A stretch of 64,000 bases of DNA from Acidobacteriota bacterium. Lineage in GTDB: Bacteria > Acidobacteriota > Vicinamibacteria > Vicinamibacterales > UBA2999. Below, one piece after another: positions 7,092-16,762 of the stretch. Each line of letters opens with the position of its first letter. Position 1 is the first letter of the stretch. The stretch covers positions 1-64,000 of the forward strand of contig SHUG01000003.1 of assembly GCA_009694735.1 (NCBI GenBank). Direction: 5' to 3'. The translations under genes and the position numbers were made by a program. The notes under the pieces are model-generated. The model saw only the letters and a program-made list of their open reading frames with translations. It did no database searches and was not told the DNA's origin.

Positions 7092-9158
7092 ATGCGCATT
7101 CGGCTAACCGTTCTCGGAATGGTGGCGGCGTCGCTGGCTCTTGCGGTTGCGCAGGAGCGGCCGCCCGAAGAACAGTTGCCGCGGTTCCGGGCCGGCGCCA
7201 ACCTGGTTCGGGTTGATGCCTACGTGTCGCTCGACGGCGTCGCCGTCACCGACCTCAAGCCTGCAGACGTCGAGATCTTCGAGGACGACAAGCCGCAGCG
7301 GATCGAAACCTTCGAGTTGATCGCCGCGCGCGCGCCGACCCCACAATCGGAGCGGATCAATTTTACCACCGTGCGAGACATGCGGCAGGAAGCGAACGAT
7401 GCAGCGCGACTGTTCACCCTGTTCTTCGATCGCGCGCATGTGTCGGTAGCGGGCTCCTATCACGCCAATAAGCCAATCGTCGAAACACTCGATCGCGTGA
7501 TTGGGCCGGATGATCTAATCGGGACGATGACCGCCGAGATGTCGCCCAGTGCGATCACCTACAGCCGCCGGACTTCGAGCATCGAGCGGATGGTCACCGA
7601 CACGTGGCACTGGGGCACGAAAGACCGGCTGGCCCAGGATAGCCCGCAAGAGCGTGCGATCAGGGAGTGCTATCCGTCTTCCTGGATTGCCGATGAGATG
7701 ATCGCCCGTCGCCGCGAGCGTGAGACGCTCGACGCGCTCGAACACCTCGTGACGCACCTCGATGGGCTGCGCCCCGAACGCAAGTTCGTGATGGTCTTCA
7801 CCGAGGGGTGGCCGCTCTACCGTCAAAGCGACGCGCTGGCCGGCGGAACGGCGCCAAGGACCGACGGCGTGGGCGTTGACCCACGCACCGGCCGCATCTC
7901 GCCCTCAACGCCGCTCGACTCGTCGCGCGAAGGCAGCCTGTCGCTTGAGTCGTGCGAGCGCGAACGCGTGATGCTGGCGTTCATCGATCACGAACTGAAG
8001 TTCCGCGAGCTGCTGCAGCGCGCGAACCGCGCTAACGTCAGCTTTTACCCAATCGATGCGCGCGGGCTGATCGTGTTCGACCGGCCGACACGATTTGACC
8101 TGCCGCCATCAGTGGACGCGGCGTGGCTGCGCGATCGGCACGAGGATCTGCGCATGATGGCGTTGCAAACCGACGGCCAAGTCGTACTCGATAGCACCAA
8201 CGACATCTCCGGCGCGATGCAGAAGATCTTCGCCGACGTTGGCTCGTATTACCTGGCCAGCTACTACTCATCGAACCAGAAGCTCGACGGCCGCTTCCGT
8301 CGCATTCGCGTCGAGGTGAAGCGCGACAAGGTGGAGGTGCGTGCGCGTCCGGGCTACCTGGCGCCGACCGAAGCCGAGGCTCGCGCCGGGGGCGCGACGC
8401 CGGAGCGTCCGGCGGGCAGCCGCCCCGCCCCGCCACCGTCGGTCACCCGCGCGCTCGATGCCATCGCGCCTGGCCGCGGCAATCTCCCGGTGAGAATTCA
8501 GGCCGCCGGTGGCCGCGGACTGATCCGGGCCGTGGTCGAACTCGACGTCGCGACCGTGAAGCAGCCGGAGTGGCTGTCAGGCGGCACGTTGCGGCTGACG
8601 GTGGAGCCGGAACGAGCCGGCGGCGCCACGACGGCATCGCCGGCGCAAACGGTCACGGTGGCGATCGAACCCGGGCAGCGGAGCATCCCGGTCGACGGCA
8701 TGGAGTCGCCGCTGGTCGCTGGCCGCTATCTTGTGCGCGCGGAACTCACGCCGAGAGCCGGCCGACTGCCGATCCAGGTGAGCACATTCGTTACCGTGCC
8801 TCCCGACACCGCAGTGGTCGGCACCGCGGCCCTCGCGCTGCGTCGCGGCCCCAGCACGGGCTTGGCCTACGTGCCGACCGCGGACCCGCGCTTCCGGCGA
8901 ACGGAGCGGCTTCGCATCGAAGTGCCGCTGACCGACGCCGCCATCCAGGCGACCGGCCGCCTGCTAACCCGCGAAGGTGCGGCCATGCCGCTGGTGGTGA
9001 GTTACTCGACCCGCGTTGATGATGCGAAGAAACTGACCGTAGCCGTGGCCGAGGTCGTGCTGGCGCCGCTCGCCGCCGGCGAGTACGTGCTCGAACTGGC
9101 GATCAAGAAAGCCGGCGAGCCCGCGATCATCACTTACGGATTTCGGATTGTTCCGTGA
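7092..9158 (+). CDS. secreted VWA protein of the acidobacterial VWFA-related family
   Basis: A 688-aa exported protein with signal peptide residues 1-20 (ending AVAQ). Next comes the typical opening of this family (FRAGANLVRVDAYVS, DLKPADVEIFEDDKPQ) and a von Willebrand A-like core to about residue 420 that includes FTLFFDRAHVSV. The C-terminal ~250 residues are beta-rich. The family is strongly expanded in Acidobacteriota and has no established function. A perfect 25-bp hairpin overlaps the end of the gene. Confidence 0.85.
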   Translation: MRIRLTVLGMVAASLALAVAQERPPEEQLPRFRAGANLVRVDAYVSLDGVAVTDLKPADVEIFEDDKPQRIETFELIAARAPTPQSERINFTTVRDMRQEANDAARLFTLFFDRAHVSVAGSYHANKPIVETLDRVIGPDDLIGTMTAEMSPSAITYSRRTSSIERMVTDTWHWGTKDRLAQDSPQERAIRECYPSSWIADEMIARRRERETLDALEHLVTHLDGLRPERKFVMVFTEGWPLYRQSDALAGGTAPRTDGVGVDPRTGRISPSTPLDSSREGSLSLESCERERVMLAFIDHELKFRELLQRANRANVSFYPIDARGLIVFDRPTRFDLPPSVDAAWLRDRHEDLRMMALQTDGQVVLDSTNDISGAMQKIFADVGSYYLASYYSSNQKLDGRFRRIRVEVKRDKVEVRARPGYLAPTEAEARAGGATPERPAGSRPAPPPSVTRALDAIAPGRGNLPVRIQAAGGRGLIRAVVELDVATVKQPEWLSGGTLRLTVEPERAGGATTASPAQTVTVAIEPGQRSIPVDGMESPLVAGRYLVRAELTPRAGRLPIQVSTFVTVPPDTAVVGTAALALRRGPSTGLAYVPTADPRFRRTERLRIEVPLTDAAIQATGRLLTREGAAMPLVVSYSTRVDDAKKLTVAVAEVVLAPLAAGEYVLELAIKKAGEPAIITYGFRIVP

Positions 9159-9213
9159 AAAAGGGACCTGCTCCCCTTTTACGGTTTTCGTAAAAGGGGA
9201 GCAGGTCCCTTTT
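9159..9213. terminator. perfect 25-bp inverted repeat between convergent genes
   Basis: Arms 9159-9183 and 9189-9213 are perfectly complementary around the 5-base loop GTTTT. Each RNA strand would end its hairpin in UUUU, so it can act as a bidirectional terminator. It begins at the stop of the VWA gene and includes the stop of the opposing gene. The core (GGGACC..GGTCCC with flanking A/T runs) resembles REP-like palindromes common in this lineage. Confidence 0.75.
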
Positions 9214-10324
9214 ACGATCCGCCGGTCGTGAAGGTGAGCGTGAACGGCGCCAGCGGGCCGCCGTCGGTGCCCGTGATCCCTGCCAGGAATTCGATCCGCA
9301 CCAGCTGAAACGGCGCCAACGGCTGTGACGGCTTGATCTCAAGCGAGCGATTCTCTCTCGTGTAGGTCGCCGCGAACGTGATCACATCCGTTGACGAGGC
9401 CTTGTCGTAGGTGATCCGCACGCGATCCTTGAGGGACGCGGGGTCGAGGTCTCGCGATAGCTGCATCCGCAGGCGCTCGCCGACCTTCACGTCGGTTTCG
9501 CCCTCGGTGGGCGCCGTGAACAACACCTCGACCGGCGCTGGTGGTGGCGGGGCGATCTCCACTTCCGCAGCCGATTCCGCAGGCGCCTGCGCCAGCTCGA
9601 TGGTCGTGCCGTCCAGCCACGTGAGGCCCTTCGCGGTACGCACGGTGCCCTGCACTTTGACCCAGCGGCCCGAGTCGATGCGCTTGCCTGGGTCGAAATT
9701 GAACGTCTTGCCCCTGGGCTGCAAGCCCATGACCCAAAGGGCGGTGTCGGTTGCACGCAACACGAACTGCCACTTGGACGGCGCCGGGGCCTCCGGCAGG
9801 TCGCCGAAGAGATTACGACCGCGGAACTGCCCGAGAATGGCAACGCGCCGGCCTTCGAAGCGCGCTGGCTCCAACGCCACCGAGCGCAGCGGCGGTGCCG
9901 TGGCATCCACCGCCGGCGGAGGGGGAGTGGTGCCGGCCAGCAGCAGAATCAATTCTTCCCCGGGCCGCGGCCAGCGTTCCGGATATCTCGTGCGGATGTG
10001 GTCGAGCAGGTTAAAGGGGATGAGCCGCGGGTCGTCTGGTGACATGCGGCCAATGTCGAGGAACTGGCCCCGGGCCTCGAGCCGGCCTTCCCTGGGCAGC
10101 TCGCGCGCAATCAATCGGACGGTGGCTTCGTCACTTGCCAACAAGGCGTCTTCAACGCGTTCGCCCTTGACCGCGCCGATCACCGACACAATCTGCTGGT
10201 GATAGAAACCAGGATAGCTGCGCAACGCAGCGATGGTCGTGGCCCGCCGCGCAGCCGGCTGGGCCGCAGCCTGGGCGATCAGCAGGCTGCAGGCAATCGC
10301 GATCGCGAGGACGATCCGTCGCAT
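9212..10324 (-). CDS. secreted protein with C-terminal Ig-like (Big_5) domain
   Basis: The 370-aa protein has a signal peptide (RRIVLAIAIACSLLIAQAAAQ). Two OB-like segments (residues ~30-110 and ~150-245) resemble proteins that report on nucleic-acid or ligand binding. A Pro-rich linker follows, then a Big_5-type Ig-like domain (residues ~265-370; PTEGETDVKVGERLRMQLSR). It is convergent with the VWA gene. Function is unknown; a periplasmic or surface location is likely. Confidence 0.65.
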   Translation of the reverse strand: MRRIVLAIAIACSLLIAQAAAQPAARRATTIAALRSYPGFYHQQIVSVIGAVKGERVEDALLASDEATVRLIARELPREGRLEARGQFLDIGRMSPDDPRLIPFNLLDHIRTRYPERWPRPGEELILLLAGTTPPPPAVDATAPPLRSVALEPARFEGRRVAILGQFRGRNLFGDLPEAPAPSKWQFVLRATDTALWVMGLQPRGKTFNFDPGKRIDSGRWVKVQGTVRTAKGLTWLDGTTIELAQAPAESAAEVEIAPPPPAPVEVLFTAPTEGETDVKVGERLRMQLSRDLDPASLKDRVRITYDKASSTDVITFAATYTRENRSLEIKPSQPLAPFQLVRIEFLAGITGTDGGPLAPFTLTFTTGGS

Positions 10325-10355
10325 GGTCAGCCCATGCTAACAAATCGCCGCCCGC

Positions 10356-12305
10356 TCACACTTTGCGCTGGGCAAAGCGCGTCAGGATCATCGCCAGCGC
10401 GAAGAACAGCAGCGCGCCGGCAATCTGCCCGAAGGCTTCCTCGCCACGCAGCGCCGGGAAGATCTCGCCCACCACCTGGAACGGCCGTAGCCAATCGGCG
10501 CCGACCAGGATCGCGTAGAGAATGCCCGCGAGCGATCCCCCGGCGATCAAGCCCGAGCTGAATAGCGTGCCGGAACTGAGGTCCGAGTCGCTCTTCTCGC
10601 CGGTCTTGCGTTCCACCCACCACCGCACCAGGCCACCGGCGAAGATCGGCGCGGTGGTGGCAATCGGCAAGTAGGCTCCGACCGCGAACGACAGCGAGTG
10701 AATGCCACACAACTCGAGCGTGACCGCCACGAACACACCCACCAACACCAGGCCCCACGGCAGGTTCTGTGACAGCAGGCCCTTGATCAACGTCGCCATC
10801 AGCGTGGCCTGCGGCGCCGGCACGTCAGCCGAGCCGATGCCGAACACCTGGTGCATATACAGCACCGTCATGCCGATGATGAAGGCCGACGTCACAACGC
10901 CGATGGCCAGGCCCATCTGCTGATACATCGGTGTCGCGCCGACGAGATATCCGGTCTTGAGGTCCTGTGAGGTGTTGCCGGCGTTCGCGGCGGCAATGCA
11001 GACGATGGCGCCGACCGAGAGCGCGACCGGTCCGTAGGCGTCGCCGGTCCACCCCAGTGCCACGAAGATCATGCAGGTGATGATCAACGTCGCGATGGTC
11101 ATGCCGGAGATCGGATTCGACGACGAGCCGATCAAGCCGGTGATGCGCGACGACACCGTGGCAAAGAAGAACCCGAAGAAGATAATCAGCACCGACACGA
11201 GGACGTTCCCCTGCGTCGGCAGGCCGGGCGTCACGGCCAGGAAGACGGCCAACAGGAGCGAACCCACCAGCACCACCACGATCGGCACGTCGCGCTCCGT
11301 GCGGAGTTGCGCGCCCGCCGCGCCGGCGCCAAAGCCCTTCAGGCCCTCTCGAGCGGAGGCAATGATGGTCGGCAGGGTGCGCGCCAGGGTAATCAGCCCG
11401 GCCGCGAGCACCGCGCCGGCGCCGATGTAGCGGATGTAGGCGCTCCAGATCTGTCCGGGACTCATCTCCGAGATCAAGAACGGCAGCCCGGTCGTCGGAT
11501 TGTTGGCGAAGTTGGGATGAATGGGCGGAAACGGGGTCGTGATGGCCGCGCCGAGCAGCGACAGCAGCGGCAGCAACACCAGCCACGACAGCACGCCGCC
11601 AGCGAACATGGTGCCGGCGATGCGCGGGCCGATCACATAGCCGACGCCCAGGTATTCAGGCGAGATGTCGACGTTCAGCGTCGCATTCGGGAACTGGCTG
11701 GTTCGCGCGAGTGAGTGGCCAATCTCCTGCCTGAAGATATTAAACGTCCACGACAGCGATTTCCACAGCGCGCCGATGCCAAGGCCGCTGAACACCAGGG
11801 TGGCCAACTGGCCCCCTCGTTCACCGGCCACCAGCACTTCCGCGCAGGCCGTGCCCTCGGGATAGGGCAGCACGCCGTGCTCCTTGACGATCAGCGCGCG
11901 CCGCAGCGGCACCATCATCAGCACGCCCAGGATGCCCCCGGCAAACGCCAGCATGGTGATCTGGGTATAGCTGAAGTACTTGGGTCCGTCGGGCAGCAGG
12001 AAAATCAGCGCCGGAATCGTGAACACCACGCCGCCGGCCACCGATTCGCCGGCCGAGCCGATGGTTTGGACGATGTTGTTCTCGAGGATCGTCGAGCCGC
12101 CAAATTTCTTGAGTACGGAAATGGCGAGCACGGCGATCGGAATCGACGCGCTCACCGTCAGGCCCGCGCGCAGGCCCAGGTAGACAGTGGAGGCGCCGAA
12201 CAACAAGCCGAACAGCACGCCGAGCACGATGGCTTTGGCGGTGAATTCGGCCGGGGATTGTGACGCGGGAACGTAGGGCTGAAAACCTTTCGAGGGGTCG
12301 GCCAT
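10356..12305 (-). CDS. OPT-family oligopeptide transporter
   Basis: 649-aa polytopic membrane protein (about 14-16 helices) of the OPT family. The N-terminal signature [19 protein letters not shown] is followed by [18 protein letters not shown], which is characteristic of bacterial OPT proteins. The family imports small peptides or metal-ligand complexes using the proton gradient. The gene is divergent from rex with only 54 bp between them. No binding protein is adjacent, as is usual for this single-component family. Confidence 0.88.
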   Translation of the reverse strand: MADPSKGFQPYVPASQSPAEFTAKAIVLGVLFGLLFGASTVYLGLRAGLTVSASIPIAVLAISVLKKFGGSTILENNIVQTIGSAGESVAGGVVFTIPALIFLLPDGPKYFSYTQITMLAFAGGILGVLMMVPLRRALIVKEHGVLPYPEGTACAEVLVAGERGGQLATLVFSGLGIGALWKSLSWTFNIFRQEIGHSLARTSQFPNATLNVDISPEYLGVGYVIGPRIAGTMFAGGVLSWLVLLPLLSLLGAAITTPFPPIHPNFANNPTTGLPFLISEMSPGQIWSAYIRYIGAGAVLAAGLITLARTLPTIIASAREGLKGFGAGAAGAQLRTERDVPIVVVLVGSLLLAVFLAVTPGLPTQGNVLVSVLIIFFGFFFATVSSRITGLIGSSSNPISGMTIATLIITCMIFVALGWTGDAYGPVALSVGAIVCIAAANAGNTSQDLKTGYLVGATPMYQQMGLAIGVVTSAFIIGMTVLYMHQVFGIGSADVPAPQATLMATLIKGLLSQNLPWGLVLVGVFVAVTLELCGIHSLSFAVGAYLPIATTAPIFAGGLVRWWVERKTGEKSDSDLSSGTLFSSGLIAGGSLAGILYAILVGADWLRPFQVVGEIFPALRGEEAFGQIAGALLFFALAMILTRFAQRKV

Positions 12306-12342
12306 GGGCCGGATGATACTCGCTTCGCTCCGTCGATTGCGG

Positions 12343-12348
12343 TATTCT
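12343..12348 (+). promoter_or_regulatory. -10 box close to rex start
   Basis: TATTCT ends 11 bases before the GTG of rex at 12360, and no Shine-Dalgarno sequence is visible. Transcription starting the normal 6-8 bases downstream would leave almost no leader. This is one of several such arrangements in the window. Confidence 0.4.
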
Positions 12349-12359
12349 GACGTCTGCTT

Positions 12360-13028
12360 GTGAATTCGCCGAACAAGCGGAGACTGGCCGCCGAGCCCGT
12401 TTCCGAGCTGACCACCAATCGGTTGTCGGTCTACCTCCGCTGCCTCAACCAGCTTGAGTCAGCCGGGGTCGAGACCATTTCGTCGCGGGCGCTGGCGGAC
12501 CAGTTCCATCTGAACGCCGCCCAGATCCGCAAGGACCTCGCCTACTTCGGTGAGTTCGGCGTGCGCGGCGTCGGATACTACGTCAAGGATCTCAAGCGCA
12601 ACCTCCGCCACATCCTGGGTCTCGATCGCAATCTGCGCGTGGTGGTGATGGGCGCCGGCAATCTCGGCCTGGCGCTGGCCGACTATCAGGGCTTCAAGCG
12701 CGAAGGCTTCGAGATTGTGACGATGTTCGACGTCGCCGATGCGAAGATTGGCGACCAGTCGCGCAGCGGTGTCCCGATTCATGACCTGAAGGACCTCAAG
12801 AAGGTAGTACGGAAGGAACACATCGACATCGCCGTCATCGCCGTGCCGGCCGAGTCGGCCCAGCACGTGCTCGACCAGGTGGTGGCGGCGGGCATCAAGG
12901 CGGTGCTCAACTTTTCCCCGGGCGCCTTGAAGGTTCCACCCGGTGTCAAGATGAAGGGCGTGGATTTGACGGTGTCGCTCGAAAGCCTATCGTTCTACCT
13001 GGCACAGGGTATTGATGTCAAAACGTAA
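12360..13028 (+). CDS. rex: redox-sensing transcriptional repressor Rex
   Basis: 222-aa Rex protein. The N-terminal winged helix spans residues 15-80 with [33 protein letters not shown], the diagnostic DNA-recognition region. The NAD(H)-binding Rossmann domain has GAGNLG at residues 98-103. Rex represses fermentation and respiration genes and releases DNA when NADH rises. The start is GTG. The moaC start lies 14 bases inside the 3' end of this gene, so the two are coupled. Confidence 0.95.
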   Translation: MNSPNKRRLAAEPVSELTTNRLSVYLRCLNQLESAGVETISSRALADQFHLNAAQIRKDLAYFGEFGVRGVGYYVKDLKRNLRHILGLDRNLRVVVMGAGNLGLALADYQGFKREGFEIVTMFDVADAKIGDQSRSGVPIHDLKDLKKVVRKEHIDIAVIAVPAESAQHVLDQVVAAGIKAVLNFSPGALKVPPGVKMKGVDLTVSLESLSFYLAQGIDVKT

Positions 13029-13566
13029 GGAGGCAGGTGCATCGGGTGCGTCAGGTGCATCAGGTGCAAAGCTGACGCACGTCGACACCAAGGGTCGCAT
13101 TCGCATGGTGGACGTCGGCGCCAAGCCGATCACCGATCGCGAAGCCGTCGCCCGCGGTGTCATCTCGATGTCGGCCGCCGCTCGCACGCTGATTCGCGCC
13201 GGGGCCGTGAAGAAGGGCGATCCGCTGCAGGCCGCCCGCTTGGCCGGCATCATGGCAGCGAAGAAAACGAGCGAGCTCATTCCACTCTGCCATCCGTTGA
13301 TCATCACCCATGTGTCGGTGGAGCTCACGCCGACGCGGACCGGCTACGCCATCGAAGCGCGCGTCCGCACCGCGGGCCAAACCGGGGTGGAGATGGAAGC
13401 CCTCACCGCGGTGTCGGTGGCCGCGCTCACGCTGTATGACATGGTCAAGGCGGTGGACAAGGCGATGGAGATCTCCGAGGTCCATCTGGTCGAAAAACGT
13501 GGCGGACGGAGTGGTCATTACTTGCGAATAACGAATCACAAAGTGCGAATAACGAAAAGAAAGTAG
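13015..13566 (+). CDS. moaC: cyclic pyranopterin monophosphate synthase MoaC
   Basis: MoaC makes cyclic pyranopterin monophosphate in molybdenum cofactor synthesis. Family motifs are present: [38 protein letters not shown] and [15 protein letters not shown] with the catalytic Lys/Asp region. ATG 13015 overlaps the end of rex. Two oddities stand out. Residues 8-18 are a Gly-Ala-Ser repeat encoded by a 9-base tandem repeat. The final ~12 residues, after the conserved GHYLR end, come from a short DNA repeat and look like a read-through extension. Confidence 0.93.
   Translation: MSKRKEAGASGASGASGAKLTHVDTKGRIRMVDVGAKPITDREAVARGVISMSAAARTLIRAGAVKKGDPLQAARLAGIMAAKKTSELIPLCHPLIITHVSVELTPTRTGYAIEARVRTAGQTGVEMEALTAVSVAALTLYDMVKAVDKAMEISEVHLVEKRGGRSGHYLRITNHKVRITKRK
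13034..13068 (+). repeat. 9-base tandem repeat inside moaC
   Basis: Nearly four copies of the unit CAGGTGCAT (variants CGGGTGCGT) encode Gly-Ala-Ser repeats at the N terminus of MoaC. Copy number could vary without shifting the frame. A related GGCACC-rich tract occurs in the HerA-type ATPase gene (2780-2863). Confidence 0.7.
13523..13556 (+). repeat. direct repeat at the end of moaC
   Basis: The 13-base sequence TGCGAATAACGAA occurs perfectly at 13523-13535 and 13544-13556 with a period of 21 bases. Related inverted sequence (ACTTCGTTATTT) follows at 13585-13600, just before the next gene. The repeat supplies the last codons of moaC. Confidence 0.65.
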
Positions 13567-13609
13567 CAGCCTTCGTTCTTCTCACTTCGTTATTTGTTAT
13601 TCTCTTCGC

Positions 13610-14593
13610 TTGAAAGTTCTCATCTCCATCCAGCAACCGGTCCAGCAATGGCAGATCCCTGCCGAGAGCGTGGCCTCGTTGCGCGCCAGGTTCCCGCACA
13701 TCGAATTCGTTCACGCCACCTCGGATGAAGAGCGCGCTCGCGGTCTCGAGGCGTGCGATGCCGCGTACACCTGGATCCTGCGGGCGGCCGAGTTTACGAA
13801 CGCGCCGAAATTGCGATGGGTTCATACCTCGGCGGTTGCCGTCGAAACGTTGTGCCTGCCGGAGCTCTTTGCCAGGGGCGTGGTCGTGAGCAATACGCGC
13901 GGTGTTCAAGCCGTGCCGATCGCCGAACATACCCTGGCCGTCGTCCTCGCCCTGTCGAAGCAGTTGCCGCTCGTGCTCGCTCACCAGCGCAACGCCCACT
14001 GGGCGCAGAACGACTTCATGGGTGCCCAGTTGCCGTGGTTGCTGCGCGGGCGCACGCTCGGCCTGATCGGCGTCGGCACGATCGGCGCCGAGATCGCATC
14101 GCGGGCGCGGGCGTTTGGCATGCGGGTCGTGGCGCTGCGCCGCCGCACCGGGCAGGCGGAGACTCCGGCCGTGGACCAGATGTTCGGTCCCGGGCAGCTC
14201 GCGACCTTCCTGTCGCAAACCAACGTGTTGGTGATCGCCGCGCCGTTGACGCCACAGACGCTGGGGCTGATTGGCGCGGCCCAGATCGCGGCGCTGCCCC
14301 GCGGGGCGGTGATCGTGAACGTCGGCCGCGCGAAGATCGTGGACACCGACGCCCTGATCGCTGCGCTCCACTCCGGCCACCTGGGTGGCGCGTCGCTCGA
14401 TGTCTACCCGCAGGAGCCGCTGCCGCCGGACCATCCGCTGTGGGCGTGTCCCAATGTGATCCTGACGCCGCACACGTCGGGCTTCCGGCAGGGGCACTGG
14501 GAAGAGGTCGTCGATCTGTTCGCCGAGAATCTGGAGCGGTTCGAACGGGGCGCGGTGCCGCGTTTTCGCGTGGAGCCTGAACTCGGCTACTAG
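13610..14593 (+). CDS. D-2-hydroxyacid dehydrogenase
   Basis: 327-aa NAD(P)-dependent dehydrogenase of the D-isomer hydroxyacid family. The Rossmann motif LIGVGTIGAEIA lies at about residues 145-156. The catalytic triad is visible as Arg in NVGRAKIVD, Glu in YPQEPLPPDHP and His in LTPHTSG. The start is TTG. The precise substrate (glyoxylate, hydroxypyruvate or another 2-oxoacid) cannot be read from sequence. The stop lies within a REP-like palindrome. Confidence 0.85.
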   Translation: MKVLISIQQPVQQWQIPAESVASLRARFPHIEFVHATSDEERARGLEACDAAYTWILRAAEFTNAPKLRWVHTSAVAVETLCLPELFARGVVVSNTRGVQAVPIAEHTLAVVLALSKQLPLVLAHQRNAHWAQNDFMGAQLPWLLRGRTLGLIGVGTIGAEIASRARAFGMRVVALRRRTGQAETPAVDQMFGPGQLATFLSQTNVLVIAAPLTPQTLGLIGAAQIAALPRGAVIVNVGRAKIVDTDALIAALHSGHLGGASLDVYPQEPLPPDHPLWACPNVILTPHTSGFRQGHWEEVVDLFAENLERFERGAVPRFRVEPELGY

Positions 14594-14605
14594 GGGTCAG
14601 ACCCC
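14593..14605. repeat. REP-like palindrome at convergent gene ends
   Basis: GGGGTC-A-GACCCC is a perfect 13-base dyad that overlaps the stop codons of both the dehydrogenase (+) and the CDF transporter (-). Palindromes of this sequence recur at gene ends in related genomes. Its placement parallels the 9159-9213 hairpin. Confidence 0.6.
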
Positions 14606-15469
14606 GTCCTTCGGCGGTGGCTCGATGTGAATGATCGCGTCCTTGATTTGCGGGAAGCGCGCCATCAATCGGTCTTTTACCACGTGCGACAGCCGGTGCG
14701 CTTCATCGAGGCGCATGTCGCGGTCGATCCAGACGTGCAAATCAAGAAAGACGAAGTCGTTCGACCCGCGCGTGCGGATGCGGTGACAGCCGATTACCTC
14801 GTGGACGCTGCGCACCACGTCGCGAATCGCTTCTTCCGGAATCACGTAGCGGTCGGCGAGAATGCCCGACGTCGACTGGAAGATCTCCCAACAGGCGCAG
14901 CCGATGAAGCCGGCGATCACGAGGGCGGCGACCGGGTCGAGCCACAGGTACCCCATCCGCACGCCGATCAACGCGCCAATCACGACCGCCGACGTGAGCA
15001 GGTCGCTGGTCGTGTGGTGGGCATCGGCCAGCAGCACCTCGCTCTCGAGGCGACGCCCCGCGGCCCGCTCGTAGATGACGACGCCGAGGTTGATCAGGAA
15101 GGTCGCGCCCATCACCAGGAAGGTGAGCCAGGTGATGACCGGTTGACCGCCGGACTGCAGCCGCTCGACCGCTGCCGACAGCACCTGGAACAGGACCAGC
15201 AACAGGAAGATCAGAATACCCACCGACGCCATGGTCTCGAACTTGCGATGGCCATAGGGGTGGTCATCGTCTGGCGGCTGGCTGGCAATGCGGACACCGA
15301 TCAGCGCGACGATGTTCGAGGCGGTGTCGGTGAGGGAGTGGAAGCCGTCGGAGAGGATGCTGACCGCGCCCGATGACAGCCCGAGCGCGATCTTGGCGGC
15401 GGCGACGACCAGGTTGAGTACGAGGACCCGCCAGAGAACCTGCGAAACCTGGCGGTAGCGCGTCTTCAC
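14597..15469 (-). CDS. cation diffusion facilitator metal exporter
   Basis: 290-aa CDF-family proton/divalent-metal antiporter (Zn, Fe, Mn or Co). Metal-site residues are visible in ILSDGFHSLTD (TM2) and DAHHTTSDLLTS (TM5). The cytoplasmic C-terminal domain ends HIEPPP. I chose GTG 15469 because longer starts would run into the lepB gene upstream; the homology begins just after this point. Confidence 0.88.
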   Translation of the reverse strand: MKTRYRQVSQVLWRVLVLNLVVAAAKIALGLSSGAVSILSDGFHSLTDTASNIVALIGVRIASQPPDDDHPYGHRKFETMASVGILIFLLLVLFQVLSAAVERLQSGGQPVITWLTFLVMGATFLINLGVVIYERAAGRRLESEVLLADAHHTTSDLLTSAVVIGALIGVRMGYLWLDPVAALVIAGFIGCACWEIFQSTSGILADRYVIPEEAIRDVVRSVHEVIGCHRIRTRGSNDFVFLDLHVWIDRDMRLDEAHRLSHVVKDRLMARFPQIKDAIIHIEPPPKDGV

Positions 15470-15506
15470 AGGACCGGAGCGGTCAACAGCGGGAAGGGAG
15501 CCGGGC

Positions 15507-16097
15507 TCAGAAAACTCTCGCGTGCGGCACCGGCCACCAGCGGACCTGGACCTTGCCGATGATGTACTTCTTCGGCACGAAGCCCCAGTGCCGGCTGTCG
15601 GAGCTGCCGTTGCGATGGTCACCCATCACGAAATAGTAGCCCTCGGGAATGACCTGCGGCCCCCAGTCGTCGTGGCTGCGGTACTCGGCCGGCACGAAGT
15701 CGTCGCGCATCGGCACGTCGTTCACGTAGACGCGGCCATCGACCACGCGCACCGAGTCGCCCTGTTCGGCGATCACGCGCTTGACGTATGACTTGTCGGG
15801 GTCGAGCGGGTAGTAGAGCATCACGATGTCGCCGCGCTGCGGCGCGCCCAGCCGGTAGCTCAGCTTGTTGACGATCAGGCGGTCCTGGTCGGCGAGGGTC
15901 GGCGCCATGCTCTGGCCCTCGACGCGCGCCACTTGCACGCCGAAGGTCACGACCAGGGTCGCGTAGACGGTGGCCTGCGCCAGGGTGCGGACCCAGGCCA
16001 GGAACTCGGCCCACCACACGTCGAGGCGGCGGCTGGTCTCGACTGGTGGCACGGCGGCTGATTCGGTCGGCATGAGTTCTGGAAGTTCTGGTTGCAT
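15507..16097 (-). CDS. lepB: signal peptidase I (copy 1)
   Basis: 196-aa type I signal peptidase. A single N-terminal membrane anchor (residues ~40-58) is followed by the catalytic Ser63 in VEGQSMAPTL and Lys106 in YVKRVIA, then the conserved GDHRNGSSDSRHWG box. It removes signal peptides from secreted proteins. It is 24 bp downstream of a second, nearly identical copy. The central coding DNA of the two is almost the same, which indicates recent tandem duplication or gene conversion. Confidence 0.92.
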   Translation of the reverse strand: MQPELPELMPTESAAVPPVETSRRLDVWWAEFLAWVRTLAQATVYATLVVTFGVQVARVEGQSMAPTLADQDRLIVNKLSYRLGAPQRGDIVMLYYPLDPDKSYVKRVIAEQGDSVRVVDGRVYVNDVPMRDDFVPAEYRSHDDWGPQVIPEGYYFVMGDHRNGSSDSRHWGFVPKKYIIGKVQVRWWPVPHARVF

Positions 16098-16121
16098 TGT
16101 TGCTGGCCTTGCTGCTGATCG

Positions 16122-16721
16122 CTAGAACACCCGCGCGGTTGGCACGGGCCACCACCGGATTTGCACCTTGCCGATGATGTATTTCTTCGGCACAAAGCCC
16201 CAGTGACGGCTGTCGAGGCTGTTGTTCCGGTGATCGCCCATCACGAAGTAGTAGCCCTCGGGAATGACCTGCGGGCCCCAGTCGTCGTGGCTGCGGTACT
16301 CGGCCGGCACGAAGTCGTCGCGCATCGGCACGTCGTTCACGTAGACGCGGCCGTCGACCACGCGCACGGTATCGCCATTTTCGGCGATCACGCGCTTGAC
16401 GAATGACTTGTCGGGGTTGACCGGGTAGTAGAGCATCACGATGTCGCCGCGCTGGGGCGAGGTCAGGCGATACTGCAGCTTGTTGACGATCAGTCGATCC
16501 TGGTCGGCGAGCGTCGGCGCCATGCTCAGGCCCTCGACGCGCGCGACCTGGAAGCCAAAGGTCACGATCAGCGTGGCATAGACCGCGGCCGAGGCCAGCG
16601 TCCGCACCCACGCGAAGAACTCGTCGCGCCACACTTCCAGCCGGCGCATCACCAGCGCCGGGTCCTGCTCGATGGCCATCGGCAGCGGTGTTTCGCGCGC
16701 GAGCGCATCGGCAGCCGTCAT
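16122..16721 (-). CDS. lepB: signal peptidase I (copy 2)
   Basis: Second type I signal peptidase of the tandem pair. Catalytic Ser is in VEGLSMAPTL, Lys in FVKRVIA, and the GDHRNNSLDSRHWG box is present. I chose ATG 16721; a TTG at 16760 just inside the end of the LytTR gene is possible. Copies 1 and 2 differ mainly in the N-terminal cytoplasmic tail and in scattered residues such as NGSS versus NNSL. Their catalytic cores are intact, so both are probably active. Confidence 0.9.
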   Translation of the reverse strand: MTAADALARETPLPMAIEQDPALVMRRLEVWRDEFFAWVRTLASAAVYATLIVTFGFQVARVEGLSMAPTLADQDRLIVNKLQYRLTSPQRGDIVMLYYPVNPDKSFVKRVIAENGDTVRVVDGRVYVNDVPMRDDFVPAEYRSHDDWGPQVIPEGYYFVMGDHRNNSLDSRHWGFVPKKYIIGKVQIRWWPVPTARVF

Positions 16722-16762
16722 CGGAACCGGGGTCGTCTCGTCGCCGGGATCGGCAAACAAGA

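Noticed and set aside
13445-14497. 350-aa minus-strand open frame opposite the hydroxyacid dehydrogenase
   Set aside because: Low-complexity Arg/His/Gln-rich translation with no domain; it is the antisense shadow of a clear dehydrogenase gene in GC-rich DNA.
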